64,000 bases of DNA from Isoetes taiwanensis (GCA_021234155.1 JAJEKV010000062.1:6230432-6294431); one strand, 5' to 3'. Counted from the first letter of the stretch, positions 12,804-24,882 are shown. The notes: generated by a model not told the origin, from the letters alone. Translations and numbers: made by a program.

Positions 12804-15274
12804 CTATACCAAAGTTCTAAGCTGTATAAATCTGGTAATATCACCAATATCTGCAACATTAGTCTGGCCATTTGCTACATGCTTTTCTTCCTGTTTCTCT
12901 TGTTCCTCATGTAGACTAGTAACTTTTTCTTGATTATGCAAGTCTTCTATATCTTCTGATGTATTCACCTTATGAATGGTTTTATAAAATTGTTTTTCAG
13001 AAAACACCACAACTCTACTAATAATAACTTTTCTTTGTGCTGGATTATATAATTTATAACCTTTTGAATTTGCATCATAACCTACCAGATAGCAGATACA
13101 GGATCGATCATCAAGCTTCTTCCTTAATTCTTCTGGAACCTGAGCAAAAGCTAAGCAACCATAAGTTTTATACTTATCAAATGATGGAGCTTTACCAGAC
13201 CACAACATCTCAGGTATGGCTGTTTTCAATGCCTCTTCCCATAAGAAGTTAGACAAACCTGAATATTTTAGCATGGACCTAACTCAATTCAATAATGTCC
13301 TGTTCTTTCTCTCAGCCACTCCATTCTGTTGTGGAGAGTATCTACATGTGAGCTGCCTTTTAACGCCTTTAGATACACAATACCACTTAAATTCATCTGA
13401 CAGATATTCACCCCCCCGTCAGATCTAAGCCTTTTTATCTTAGCTCCAGTTTCTAACTCAACCTCAGCAACAAATATTTTAAATGCATCTAATGCTTGGT
13501 CTTTTGACCTCAATAGATAACAGCTAGCTCTTCTGCTGAAATCGTCTATAAATGTCATAAAGTATTTGTATCAAGACATACTAGTAACATTTATAGGTCC
13601 ACATAAGTCTGTGTGGATTAATTCTAAAACCCTTTTCGATATGTGAGTTGATTTCTTGAATTTTTGTCTGGCTTGCTTCCCAAGCATACAACCAGCACAA
13701 ATATTCTCTTCCTTATTTGAAGTTGTAGAAATCAAACCTTTCTTTTCCAGTATGTCCAGATTTCTGAAATCTGTATGACCAAGCCTGGTATGCCAAATTT
13801 GTTTGGACGTACATTCAACAGAATTAAGACAAGGAACATGATTGTAATGAAATCCAAACAAATTTCCAACACGTCTGCCAACAAATTTGATTTCATTATC
13901 AAGAAATATATTACATTCCAGTTTCTCAAACACCACCTTGTAGCCAAGATCAACAAGTTGGCATACTGAAATCAAATTTCTTACTAGACTAGGTACACAC
14001 AGCACATCTCTGAGTTTTACAGGCTTTCCATTCAAATCGAAAATTTCTAAGATACCAGCATCTCTAATTTGCTGAACTCCACCATCTTCCAACTGTACAT
14101 GTCCATATCTTTTTACACAATCTTTCAGTAGACTTGGCTTGAAAACTACACTTTTTTCTGCTCCTGAATCTATCACACAAAAATTGTCATGCATAGATGT
14201 TGAAGCAAGAATATCATTTGAGATATGATTACATTGTACCTCAAGCAATTCATCTTCACTGCTTTCTTCAATTATATTCTCTTCTTTAACAAGATTCACA
14301 CTTGGTTGGAATCTTCCCCTTCCTCTGCCTCCACCTCGAGCACGACCCCTTCCTCTTCCAGTTGAAGACTTGGGACTTGGACATTCTGAAGCTAAATGTC
14401 CCTTGCCATCACAGTTAAAACATTTAAATACTTTGCCTTCATATGTGCAATTTGCTTTCAAATGACCATACTGGTTGCATTTAAAGCATGGCCCTATCTT
14501 TTCTTTACTCACACCTGAGCTACTTCCACCTCTTTTGATTTTTGCACTATACAATAACTCAGGAGATTGCTCTTCATCATCAAAGCCTCTTCGGGTTTGT
14601 TCAAACTCTGTTTGAATCATTCTCATAGCATGTTCTTTATTGGTAGCTACATTTCTAATTAATGTAGCTAAGTGAGTATTATGAGATACTGATTTTGCCA
14701 AGTACAAAATTTGATTTTGATCATTTATAATAGTACCTGCACCCTCCAAATCTGCAACTATAGAATCAAACTTCTCTAAGAACTCAGTTATATTGTCTTT
14801 CTCAAATAACTTAAGCCTCCTAAGTTGCTTTTCCAAAACATCAAATTGAGATGAACTTTTAACTTCAAAATGCTTAATCAAATATTCCCACATTTCCTTA
14901 GGTTGCTTACCTCTCAGTTTTAACTTCAAGGCAGTTCCCACTTTACTCATGATAATAGATTGAGCCTCCATTATTTTTGTAGCATCTATTTGAACTGTAG
15001 GACTGCTTCCACCAGCTGCAGTGGACACACCACCTGAGCTTGTACTTGCACTCATAGTTGAACCTCCTCCTGGATTAGATCCTGCAGTATCAGACCCTGT
15101 AGGGGATGCTGATATAGCCATAGCAAAGGCACTGCCATCAATTAAACCCCAGAGATTTTCAAACTCCAGAACTGACTTGATTCCTTCCTTCCAAATTTGA
15201 AAACATGTATCACCCTTAAACACTTCAATAGTTGCTAACAAATTGGCACCAAATCTTGTTGACATCTTGACCAA
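12804..15274 (-). pseudogene. Copia A gag-protease-integrase polyprotein, truncated and frameshifted
   Basis: The 567-codon frame 15274-13571 (likely start MSTRF at 15265) holds the gag capsid region. Two CCHC knuckles follow, CFKCNQYGHLKANC and CFNCDGKGHLASEC, with an Arg/Gly-rich stretch after them. Protease has CVIDSGAEKSVV. The integrase zinc region runs HTRLGHTDF...CAGCMLGK. The catalytic core continues at 13558-13289 (TFIDDFS, RLRSDGG) after a stop or shift near 13571, and at 13274-12804 after another shift. Integrase ends about residue 850 (SCICYLVGYDANSKGYKLYN region), and RT and RNase H are wholly missing. It encodes virion structural and integration functions of a copia element, now inactive. 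Confidence 0.9.
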
Positions 15275-15277
15275 CTT

Positions 15278-15290
15278 GGCTATGATACCA
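15278..15290 (-). promoter_or_regulatory. Copia A primer-binding site
   Basis: On the minus strand this reads TGGTATCATAGCC, one base from the usual initiator-Met tRNA site TGGTATCAGAGCC. It lies one base inside the right LTR. Confidence 0.85.
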
Positions 15291-15291
15291 A

Positions 15292-15555
15292 TGTTGTTTT
15301 TATACTTGAAATAGTAAAAAGAACTTCAAATAATGATTGTTCCACCAAATTTGTTAACAACTTAACTTGACACTTGTATTTATTTTCTCAATGCATAGTC
15401 CAGGTTCATGGAGCCACAATTTGGTCTCTAATCCAAGAACCTTGAAATATGATTAAACCACACTAAGAATACAAGTCTATAATCAAGTCAACACCACTAG
15501 CTTTGGAGATACTTCAACTAGTTGAATAACTAAGTTAAGCTATTCAAACAATATC
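15292..15555 (-). repeat. Copia A 5' LTR, piece 1
   Basis: This is the 264-bp counterpart of 11930-12193. It breaks off at ATATC, where the chromovirus C LTR begins. The rest of the LTR is at 51133-51372. Confidence 0.92.
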
Positions 15556-17146
15556 TGTGACGTTCCAAGTATTTATACGGTATACGTATAAATATACTGA
15601 CACGTCACCCAGTAAAGGTACGCCACCATGGGGTATTGCAACCTAGGGGGTTGACCTAAAAGGGATTAAATTATGCTAATTTAATCATTAAGGATAATAA
15701 CCTATAATTAAGGAATTAATACCTAAGTGGGTTAATTAAGTTAATTAATGGATTAGGAAGGCGCCACTTGGCCAAACTCGATTGGCTAGCATGGGAATGC
15801 TAACTTGGGCCATCAAGGTGGATCACTACCCCCATCTCACCCAAAATCGACCCAGAAGAAGGAGCAGCTGAGCGCCCAAGTACCTGGAACTGTTGCTGAT
15901 CACCCCGTGGTTGTTGAACACCAGATTACTGAGAGATGGAAGCGCCTCATGACAATGGATCAAGCTGGAACTCGGGTTAGTCGTTAATCTAGTGATATCT
16001 TTAAGGCTAGCATTCAGTTAGGTCCTTTGAGTCTTCTCTGGTTGTTTTACTTAGGATTAACCCTTCTTTGGTATCTAAGATTACATTTCAATTATGGATT
16101 ATGTTATGATGGATGGATGTGTATGAGAAAGTAGCTCTGTTAAACTTCCATAAAGCAGGGATTAGAGGGGGGTAGAGACCTCTGTGCCATATGCTTTAGT
16201 ATGCTCCTAGTAGCTCCTTTGATTCCCAATTGATGCGGCCTGTGCACAAGAGACCATCGAGTCGTGGATGCTATGGAATTGCTTAGCACCAGATAAGGGA
16301 CGCAGCGGTGAAGTGGGGGAGGGGTCTTGCACGAACATAAAAGGCTCCTGAGACTCCTACAGTGGGCTAGGCCTGATAGCCGATCACGTAGAGGGCCGGG
16401 TATGGGTCTGACACTCCCTGGGTGCAGAGGTGTGACCCGTATGGGGCACCCTGTGCTTTGAGTAGATTTAGGGTGAGTAAGTTGGGTACGGATGCGGGGG
16501 TCGCTGATGCGGCACATATTCTCTAGCTCACCCATGGAACCACTGTGATCCTGGAAGGGGACACTTCCCTGACCTGCCTCATCGGAAGGGGCTTCATGAA
16601 CCCTGGAGCAGGCTCGAAGGGTGATACCTTGAGTCTGCGTATCCGGAAGGCTATAGTGATGCCATAGCATGATTGGACTCATCTGCAAAGTGTGCACAGG
16701 AGGGGCGGATGGAGTGGACAACCCTAGCCGATGTTCTATGCCAGCCAACGCCATGTCAAGATTCGGTCTGCTGATCTCTTGAGACCTAGCCGTCAGTCGA
16801 TCCTCACTGGAGTCTGAGCCGGGATAGAACCATGGGCTTGGGGTGTTTCCCTAATATTAAATGCATATTCTTTGTTATTGTCACTTGGATGGATGTGCCA
16901 CCCTTCGTGGTGGTATTTTATGATATGATTATGCTGTGTGCTAACCTTGTATTCACGCTTCCGCGACATAGGAGCCCCATTGAAGGCGTGGGCCGAATGA
17001 CCCCTCTGTGTCCTTCACTCGAGCATCTCTCTATAGATGGCCCGAGTTATATGGAGGGCCCTGCTAGTGGCGAGTTGGTCGCCATGGGAGGGGAAAGTCC
17101 CCGTATGTATACGTCCGAGTGCCGTATATGTTCAGGGAGCGTCACA
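15556..17146 (+). repeat. Chromovirus C 5' LTR (1591 bp)
   Basis: It begins TGTGACGTTCC, ends GAGCGTCACA, and is followed at once by a Met-tRNA primer site. It shares blocks with the inverted LTR at 28946-30521, for example GTGTGCAYAGGAGGGGCGG and AGTGGACAACCCTA, but is well diverged from it overall. No coding sequence; any long frames inside are chance. Confidence 0.9.
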
Positions 17147-17147
17147 G

Positions 17148-17160
17148 TGGTATCAGAGCC
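17148..17160 (+). promoter_or_regulatory. Chromovirus C primer-binding site
   Basis: TGGTATCAGAGCC, one base after the LTR, is a perfect match to the 3' end complement of plant initiator-Met tRNA. This fixes the LTR boundary and the plus orientation. Confidence 0.93.
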
Positions 17161-18224
17161 GTGATTTCGGTTACTCGAAATCATAGCACTGACCAAACCC
17201 TAACTCGTTAGTTCGGTAGTTAGAGTTTGGTCCTGACTTGGATGTAGAATATTCCAACCGTGCAGGATGATTCCCCACAACATGACCACAATTGAAGGCA
17301 TATGCAAGCAAAATTTTATATACAAAGTAAGGATATTTGTAAAGAACTATAGTTTTATTAAAGAAATTCTGTGTTTTTCTCTAAGCTCATAAAAGAAACG
17401 GGTCTATCTATAACGATTTGTAAATTATAGAATGGAAAACAATATGTTGTATGAACTTAAATATTGAATATTTATTCAAATCAACATCACTGTGTAGAAG
17501 CATGCCTTTGGGGCCAAAATGTTGAAATGCGTAGTCTTGCTACAAATTGCAAAATGCACATCTGCCAAAAGCAATGCATAAAATTAAAGTATTGTCAAAT
17601 GGGCAACCAGATCTCCCTATCGTGAATGCAATATATTAAGTTACAAAAAAAAAAGAAAGATGAATTGTTTAGCTCTTTGATGTGTGGTTTTGTGCTAGGT
17701 TAATGTAATAGATTGTAAGTTCTTAAGAAATTTAGGGCGACTGGAGGACCCAAGTTTGGAAGGGCCATAACTTTTTGTAGGTAGCTTGGATGGAGGCGAA
17801 AATGGCTCCAATGGATCGGGCACCTCTCAAATACAGTGAGGGGGGAAGCGGCGTCTCGAGGGCGGAGCGATCAACGCGTAGGCCGAAAAGTCAAAAGGAA
17901 TTTGTCGTAGATGCGCGAGGTGTTTCTTCGGCGGAGTTAGGGCGTATATACTTCCTTGGCCTTATCGGTTCAGCGTATTTTTATACGCACCAGATTTTTT
18001 TTTCTTTTTTTTTTTTTTTTTTAAATTTCGAAAATTTTAATAAAAAAAAAGTTAAAAGTTAAAAATTCAAATTTGAGTCGTTTTTTTTTAAAGTGTGTTT
18101 CTTTGCACGACCTCCTACCGCCATAGCCGCCGGACTAGAGCTCCTTTCCCGCCATAGCTGACCTCCACGGCTACCCCGCAACTACCCTAAACCCCTAGCG
18201 CCCTCGCCTACTCCCTAGCGCCAC
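17161..18224 (+). other. Chromovirus C leader, no clear gene
   Basis: This 1.06-kb untranslated-looking region lies between the primer site and ORF1. It has an A run near 17645-17655 and a T run near 17996-18021. A long leader before the first ORF is common in plant gypsy elements that carry extra ORFs upstream of gag. Confidence 0.6.
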
Positions 18225-18994
18225 TTGTTTAAGCTTGAGCGCCCTACTTCTTCATCCTTGTTGTCCATCGCCAGTGCCATGATGCCGCGCTTCAAGCTGA
18301 CCGTCGACCTAAAGAAGATGAACGTCTTCCAACTCTTTAGCGTCCTACTAGACTATCTCTTGGTGGAAAACCCTATGGTCGACACTGTCCTAGACCTTTT
18401 GGTGAAGCACTTTATTGAGGGCCGTAGAATCCCTTACCCCATTTTTCATTTCAATGACCGCTTTCTTATGAAGCTCAATGCTGCGGACCAACCCTACACC
18501 CTTGTAGAGCAGCCTGACCAAGCCTGGGCCCTTGTCAAGTTTTACCCACTAGCCAGCGAGGAGGAAGATCCCGCGGAGCTTATCTGGACAGAGGCCCAAC
18601 AGATTCAGCACCTTGCTAGGGTAGAAGACCTTCAACAAATAGCTAGTGCCCTACCAGAAGAGCGGGCCAACAGTTTCTATTACCTTGGTAAAGGCCATGT
18701 ACTTATGTACAGGGACCATTACAACCTTCCTACTTTCTTTTGGAACGAAGAATTATATGCCTTTGTTTTTGAAAATGTTCCACCTAGCTTTACCCAGGAT
18801 CGCATGGACCTTGTGCAAGCGGACATGCAGGCTCGCCCGGCCCGGTACCATACGGAGATTGCCAGACGCATACAAGCGCGTTTGGACAAAGAGGCCCGGG
18901 CTGCTGAGAGAGAGAGGCTTCGTAAAGAAGAGGAGGATGCCCAAAACCAGCAGGGCGGGGACCAGCAGATGGATCAGCAGGAGGACCAGCAAGT

Positions 18995-19592
18995 TGTTAA
19001 ATTTAAGAACAATTCTTCTTGTACAATGGTTTCTACACCCTTGGTCAAACAAAGAACACCTTCTTCTAGAATCAAACTTTAAGCAATGGATACACAAGTC
19101 AGCATAACCTTTGAACCTATAGAATATTTCAATCAATAAACCATAGGAATTATAATAGAGAGTTACTGTTCATTCGTGCATTGACTCAGACACTGTAGAC
19201 GTATTGACTGGAGATCATTCAACAATGGTTCGATCTTTAAATTCAATCCATGCCCCAAGCCTTGCCGGAATTGCCTGTAATTTCATCTCTGTAGTTTGTT
19301 ACAAGTTTTCTCAATATGTACAGCGATCGGATCGTCGGTTTAGGCTCCCGAATCTGCCGATCATGAGCTGGAACATTTTAAATGGTTTTGGCTCCATTTC
19401 GGTAGCCTTAACCGTCTCAATAAATTTAGAAACAATATTATACCATGGTTCCATGGTTTCAAGTTTAATATTTACACAAGTAGCTAGGCCATCGATAAGT
19501 TTCTCTTTGACCTAGTTAGTATGCTGGTTCCCATGGTTATATGATAAACTTCACCTAGAAATATATGATGAACAACTTCTTAAATCCCAACA
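18995..19592 (-). repeat. Copia B 3' LTR
   Basis: 598 bp, TG...CA, preceded by CAAGT. It is about 98% identical to the other LTR by eye. Confidence 0.95.
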
Positions 19593-19664
19593 CTCCTCCT
19601 TCATCATATATTTCTGCATCTTTCTGAAACATGGTACAGTTCCAACTCCATTCACTGTAAATTT

Positions 19665-22067
19665 TTAGCTGCCTTTTTCATCATGAACATTTTCTCCTGT
19701 AACATTCATCTGCTGCTTAAATTTTGTGAATTTGCTTTCAACAAGAGCTTTTGTGAGAATGTCTGCTGTCTGATTCGTTGTATGAACATAACTCATCTGT
19801 ATATAACCTTTAGCTGCCAAATCCCTTATAAAATGAACATTCAGTTCAATGTGTTTGGTCTTGTCATGATCTACAGGATTTTTTACAATCGCCATACAAC
19901 TCTGACTATCAGTGAAAATGTGTGTTGGTTTTTCTTGACCACAATCCAACTCATTCATTAGCCTTCTTAACCATGCAATCTCTTTGGCAACCAGGGATGC
20001 AGCCACATACTCAGCTTCAGCTGTGGACATTGCTATGGCTTTCTGCTTTTTTGTTCTCCATGCTATAGTGCCACCTCCTAACATTACTACATATCCTGAT
20101 GCAGACTTTTTGCAGCTTAAATCTCCTCCCCAGTCAGCATCACTAAAAGCCTCCATTGTCAAGTTTGTTGAACTGTAAGTTAGGCCATTGTTCATAGTAC
20201 CTTTTAAGTACCTAAGTACCCTTTTTCCAGCTATCCAATGCTGCTTGCTAGGATTGTGATTTCTTCTGCTAAGGATATTAACAGCATATGCAATATCTGG
20301 CCTTGTGTTGTTTGCTAAGTAAAGCAAGCATCCAACCAGAGCTCGATAAGGAATTTCCTCCATTTCTTTTCTTTCAGTTTCTGAAATTTCTTCTTCTGCA
20401 GTCAGCTTATGACCTGGAACTATTGGGGTCTTAACAGTGTTGGACTGATCAAGATTGAACCTTTTCAGCATATTATCTATATGTCTATGTTGTGTGAGCT
20501 TCAAAATCTTGTCCTGCCTGTTTCTTGTGACTTCTATTCCAAGAAAATGTTTTAACTCTCCAAGATCTGTCATTCTGAACCTGCTCTTAAGTATCTCTTT
20601 GCAATGATTCAAACATGACTTGCTGTTTGCAAACATAATGCAGTCGTCCACATAAAGGGCTATTATGCAGTATTCTCCTTCATTTTTGAACTTGTATAAG
20701 TTACCATCATTTTGTAATTTTTCAAACTTCTGTTCTCTGAGATACTTGTCAATGAAATTGTACCATTCCCTGGGTGATTGCTTTAGGCCATATACAGCCC
20801 TATTCAATTTCCATATTTTGTTTTCTCCTTGCTCAAAGCCAGCTGGTTGCCTGAGGTATACATTCTCCTCCAATTTTGCATTTAGGAATGCAGTCTTCAC
20901 ATCCATATGATGCACTTCCAAGTCCAGAGCATTGGCTATTGATAACAGCATTCTAAGACTAGTTAATTTGACAATTGGGGAGTAAGTCTCCTCATAATCT
21001 TCTCCCTTTTTCTGGGTAAATCCCTGAGCCACTAGTCTAGCCTTGTGTTTCAAACTGCCATCTGCATTTGTCTTTAACTTGAAAAGCCATTTGCTGCCTA
21101 TTACATGTTTGTCTGCAGTGTTTTCCACAATATCATAAGTATGTGTTACCTTAAAAGAGTCCATCTCCTCATTCATTGCATTGATCCACATTTCTCTGTC
21201 TGAACTAGTCAACACCTCCTCATATGACCTCGGAACACTATCATCTTCTGTTATGCTCAGAATCTGATCATGATCTACATGTAAACCTTGTAATCTTCTG
21301 CTCTTCCCTGTCTCAGTCCTGCCATATCTGTCCATGTCTATGTGAGTGTCCTCTAACAGTTTGTCTGTCCTTTGTTTCTCAACTTGGTTATCTGGTTGCT
21401 CTTCATGTTCATCTGCTGCACTTCCTTCTTGAATATGCTCAGCTGCAGTTTCAGTTAGATTATCATCCTTTGATGAGTCATTATCATCTAAGTCTAACTT
21501 TGTGAGATCCTTGACCTGATTTTCCATTTGTTTTGCTGCTCTTTCCTGCTTATCAATGTCTGCTCCTTTTGTTTCATAGTTTCTCATTCTGTCCTTGTAC
21601 ATAATATTCTCGTTGAATAAGACATCTCTGCTAATAATTATATGCTTAGTGATTGGGTTATAAATCCTATAACCTTTTGCCTCCTCGTCATACCCTACTA
21701 AATAACCTACTTCAGCTTTGTTGTCTAACTTCTTCCTTAACTCATGAGGGATGTGAACATAAGTTAAGCATCCATACGTTTTGAACCTATCATAATCAAT
21801 CTTTTCATCATTATTAAACCAAAGGTTTTGAGGTACATTACCTTTAATGGCAGCAGTAGGAAGTTTGTTTTGAACAAGTGTGGCAGTTTTCAAAGCCTCC
21901 TCCCATAGATAGTTTGGAAGACCACTTTGTTTGATCATAGACCTAACAGCATCCATGAGTGTCCTATTTTTCCTCTCGGCCACTCCATTTTGTTGGGGGC
22001 TAAACCTGCAAGTCATCTGCCTTTTAATGCCATTAGCAATGCAAAACAGTCTAAATTTTGTGGACAA
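19665..22067 (-). CDS. Copia B pol, second part: integrase end, RT, RNase H
   Basis: The 800-codon frame is open from about 22285; its first Met is at 22067, but translation would come from the upstream gag-pol frame. It starts in the integrase core after the second Asp (RSDRGGEYLS lies just upstream), with QNGVAERKNRTL supplying the Glu. A copia integrase C-terminal region and an acidic linker follow. RT has the KARLVAQGFTQKKGEDYEET motif, MDVKTAFLNAKLEENVYLRQ, and the catalytic YVDDCIMFA. RNase H has AFSDADWGGD, STAEAEYVA and HIFTDSQSC. It ends just before the polypurine tract. It copies element RNA into DNA and integrates it. The sequence is whole apart from the junction frameshift. Confidence 0.95.
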   Translation of the reverse strand: MSTKFRLFCIANGIKRQMTCRFSPQQNGVAERKNRTLMDAVRSMIKQSGLPNYLWEEALKTATLVQNKLPTAAIKGNVPQNLWFNNDEKIDYDRFKTYGCLTYVHIPHELRKKLDNKAEVGYLVGYDEEAKGYRIYNPITKHIIISRDVLFNENIMYKDRMRNYETKGADIDKQERAAKQMENQVKDLTKLDLDDNDSSKDDNLTETAAEHIQEGSAADEHEEQPDNQVEKQRTDKLLEDTHIDMDRYGRTETGKSRRLQGLHVDHDQILSITEDDSVPRSYEEVLTSSDREMWINAMNEEMDSFKVTHTYDIVENTADKHVIGSKWLFKLKTNADGSLKHKARLVAQGFTQKKGEDYEETYSPIVKLTSLRMLLSIANALDLEVHHMDVKTAFLNAKLEENVYLRQPAGFEQGENKIWKLNRAVYGLKQSPREWYNFIDKYLREQKFEKLQNDGNLYKFKNEGEYCIIALYVDDCIMFANSKSCLNHCKEILKSRFRMTDLGELKHFLGIEVTRNRQDKILKLTQHRHIDNMLKRFNLDQSNTVKTPIVPGHKLTAEEEISETERKEMEEIPYRALVGCLLYLANNTRPDIAYAVNILSRRNHNPSKQHWIAGKRVLRYLKGTMNNGLTYSSTNLTMEAFSDADWGGDLSCKKSASGYVVMLGGGTIAWRTKKQKAIAMSTAEAEYVAASLVAKEIAWLRRLMNELDCGQEKPTHIFTDSQSCMAIVKNPVDHDKTKHIELNVHFIRDLAAKGYIQMSYVHTTNQTADILTKALVESKFTKFKQQMNVTGENVHDEKGS

Positions 22068-22282
22068 ATATTCTCCTCCTCGATCTGACCTTATACACTT
22101 TACTTTGTTACCAGTTTCTCTTTCTACCTCTGCTACATATTGTTTAAAGGCTTGTAATGCTTGAGATTTTCTTGCAAGGCAGTAAACTTTGCATTTTCGA
22201 GAGTAATCATCTATAAAGGTAATGAAATACCTTTTATTTGATCTGCTCCTTATGTTCAGAGGTCCACAAAGGTCTGTATGTA

Positions 22283-23899
22283 CTAATGTTTAGCTCTATT
22301 TGCTGACTTCTTGAATGGCAGCCTGTTTATTTTACCAAGCATGCATCCTTCACACATAAGTTTGTCTGACTTGTCATCTCTGCAAGAAATCCATCCCTTT
22401 TTTGCCAAGTATTTAATATTGTTGCAATGAGTGTGAGCTAACCTGTTATGCCATAACTCTGTATCAGAATTAACAATGCAATTTATGCTACTTTTAATTG
22501 CTCCCTCCATTTGAAATAGATTACCAAACCTTTTGGCATAAAACTTCAATATATTATCAAGATAAATACTACATCCTTTGGAATCAAAGTTTATCTTGTA
22601 TCCCAAGTCAACTAGTTGACTAACTGAGATCAAGTTTTTGATCAAAGTAGGCACACACAAAACATTTTCTATGTCAACAACATTTCCATCTAAATCTATC
22701 AGCTGCAATAATCCAGATCCTTCAGCAAGTTGCACTTCTCCATTTCCAACTTGGATTTTGCTCTTTCGAGTAGCATCAATTGTTTGGAGTAGATCAGTAG
22801 TTTGAACTACTGATCTCTCAGCTCCACTATCAACTACAACAACATCATGCCTTTTATTAGTTTCAGAATTTGCATTTTGTGCTACCAACAAGTTATTTAC
22901 CTCATTCTCATCTTGGGACTCCTCTTTGTTTGTTTCTTCAGTTGCCTTGGTAATGTGAACACCTGCAGGTCTGCTACCATCTTTTCTTCCAACACCTCTT
23001 CCTCCCCTAGGAGTTTTTCCCCTTCCTCTCCCTTGACTGTAATCTTTGGGGGATGAGCATTTGGCTGCCATGTGCCCCTTACCTCCACAGTTATAGCAGT
23101 TAAATTCCCTTTTTAGTTTAGGGCATTGGCTTTTGAAATGACCATTCTCATGGCAATAATAGCATGTAATCTGCTTCTTTGCTCCAGTGAGAAGTATTTC
23201 AGCAGCATCCTCTCCTTCCTTTAATTTCTTTTGCTCAAATTCTGTTCTCAACACTTTTTCAGCTTCTTCTCGTGTTTTACACATATTCCTTATGAATAAT
23301 CCTAGTTGTTCATTGTCAATGGCTCTAGAAATTTGTAAGACTTGACTCCTTTCTGACACATTTACTGCAGCTGCTGACAGGTCAGCAATAATATTATCAA
23401 ACTGGTTAAAGTATTCTGATACATCCCCTTCTACTTGAAGCTTTAAGCTTCTTAGTTCATTTTCCAATAATTCAATCTGTGAAGAGGTCTTCTCCTCATA
23501 GCTCTCAAGTAGAAACTTCCACATCTGCCTAGGACTTTTATCTCTCAATTTAAGCCTAATGGTAGAGCTTACCTTGCAAGAGATGATTCCTTGAGCCTCC
23601 TTAATGCGTGCATACAATGACCTTCCTGCCATTACTCCTTGACTGACCACTGTCTCCCTTGCACTTGTATCACCTGCATTAGTTGCATTAGTAGCATTTG
23701 CATTTACTGAACCTTCTGACACAGACCTCTGAATGGTGTTAACTGGACTGCTCAATTCCACACCTTTTGGATCAACAAGATCCCATAGCTCCTCTACTTC
23801 AAGAATGTGTTTAATTGCATCTTTCCATACCTGAAAGCCTGCTCCTCCTTTGAATATATCCACACTGCTCAAAAGACTAGCACCAAATCTGCTTGACAT
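22283..23899 (-). CDS. Copia B gag-protease-integrase, first part
   Basis: The likely start is MSSRFGASLL at 23899; the upstream Met at 23941 overlaps the primer site and is unlikely to be used. Gag capsid comes first, then two CCHC knuckles, CYYCHENGHFKSQC and CYNCGGKGHMAAKC, and an Arg/Gly-rich stretch. Protease has VVVDSGAERSVV. The integrase zinc region is HNRLAHTHC...CEGCMLGK. The frame stops at 22283 because one base is missing near 22287; in the next frame the protein continues LVHTDLCGPLNIRS. Copia elements normally make one gag-pol frame, so this is a disabling or very recent 1-nt deletion, or a sequencing error. Confidence 0.95.
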   Translation of the reverse strand: MSSRFGASLLSSVDIFKGGAGFQVWKDAIKHILEVEELWDLVDPKGVELSSPVNTIQRSVSEGSVNANATNATNAGDTSARETVVSQGVMAGRSLYARIKEAQGIISCKVSSTIRLKLRDKSPRQMWKFLLESYEEKTSSQIELLENELRSLKLQVEGDVSEYFNQFDNIIADLSAAAVNVSERSQVLQISRAIDNEQLGLFIRNMCKTREEAEKVLRTEFEQKKLKEGEDAAEILLTGAKKQITCYYCHENGHFKSQCPKLKREFNCYNCGGKGHMAAKCSSPKDYSQGRGRGKTPRGGRGVGRKDGSRPAGVHITKATEETNKEESQDENEVNNLLVAQNANSETNKRHDVVVVDSGAERSVVQTTDLLQTIDATRKSKIQVGNGEVQLAEGSGLLQLIDLDGNVVDIENVLCVPTLIKNLISVSQLVDLGYKINFDSKGCSIYLDNILKFYAKRFGNLFQMEGAIKSSINCIVNSDTELWHNRLAHTHCNNIKYLAKKGWISCRDDKSDKLMCEGCMLGKINRLPFKKSANRAKH

Positions 23900-23942
23900 C
23901 TTGTTCAAAGAATAATCAAGCACACCAAGCTCTGATACCAAA

Positions 23943-24540
23943 TGTTAAATTTAAGAACAATTCTTCTTGTACAATGGTCTCTACACCCTTGGTCAAACAA
24001 AGAACACCTTCTTCTAGAATCAAACTTTAAGCAATGGATACACAAGTTAGCATAACATTTGAACCTATAGAATATTTCAATCAATAAACCATTGGAATTA
24101 TAATAGAGAGTTACTGTTCATTCGTGCATTGACTCAGACACTGTAGACGTATTGACTGGAAATAATTCAACAATGGTTCGATCTTTAAATTCAATCCATG
24201 CCCCAAGCCTTGCCGGAATTGCCTGTAATTTCATCTATATTGTTTGTTACAAGTTTTCTCAATATGTACAGCGATCGGATCGTCGGTTTAGGCTCCCCAA
24301 TCTACCGATCATGAGCTGGAACATTTCAAATGGTTTTGGCTCCATTTCGGTAGCCTTAACCGTCTCAATAAATTTAGAAACAATATTATACCATGGTTCC
24401 ATGGTTTCAAGTTTAATATTTACACAAGTAGCTAGGCCATCGATAAGTTTCTCTTTGACCTAGTTAGTATGCTGGTTCCCATGGTTGTATGATAAACTTC
24501 ACCTAGAAATATATGATGAACAACTTCTTAAATCCCAACA
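23943..24540 (-). repeat. Copia B 5' LTR
   Basis: 598 bp, TG...CA, followed by the CAAGT duplication. The Met-tRNA primer site lies just inside, at 23940-23925. Confidence 0.95.
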
Positions 24541-24882
24541 CAAGTTGATCAGCAGGGGGATCAGAACGTTGATCAGCAGCAGGATCAAAATGTTGATCAA
24601 AATGTTGACCAAACGGTGGATCAAACTGTTGACCAGCAACAGGATCAACATGTAGATCAGGGCGGAGCCCGGAATAGGAAGAATATGGAGTGGGCTAATA
24701 GGAAGAGGAAGAATACAAAACCTGTAAAGGGGGGTGTGGATTATAAGACCCGATTGCAGAGGGATGCCACCATTGCCAAGAAAACATCGGCTCAGCGACG
24801 CGAGTAGATCGTTCAGCGGGCAAAGCATCCGACAACCGGCGGGAAATCCATCCCAATTTTGAAGCAAACCATCAAGCCACGG

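Larger units (their letters stand above)
18995..24540 (-). mobile_element. Copia B: nearly intact Ty1-copia element (5546 bp)
   Basis: Two 598-bp LTRs (18995-19592 and 23943-24540) begin TGTTAAATTT and end AAATCCCAACA. They differ at about 13 positions with no indel. CAAGT is duplicated at 18990-18994 and 24541-24545. The primer site on the minus strand at 23940-23925 is TGGTATCAGAGCTTGG. The purine tract GATGAAGGAGGAG lies at 19605-19593 against the 3' LTR. It inserted into the Asp/Gln repeat of ORF1. One frameshift near 22287 is the only clear coding lesion, so it is one of the youngest intact-length elements here. Confidence 0.96.

Noticed and set aside
16140-16754. 204-codon minus ORF
   Set aside because: It lies wholly within the chromovirus C LTR, in GC-rich sequence, with no homologue in the matching LTR at 28946-30521.
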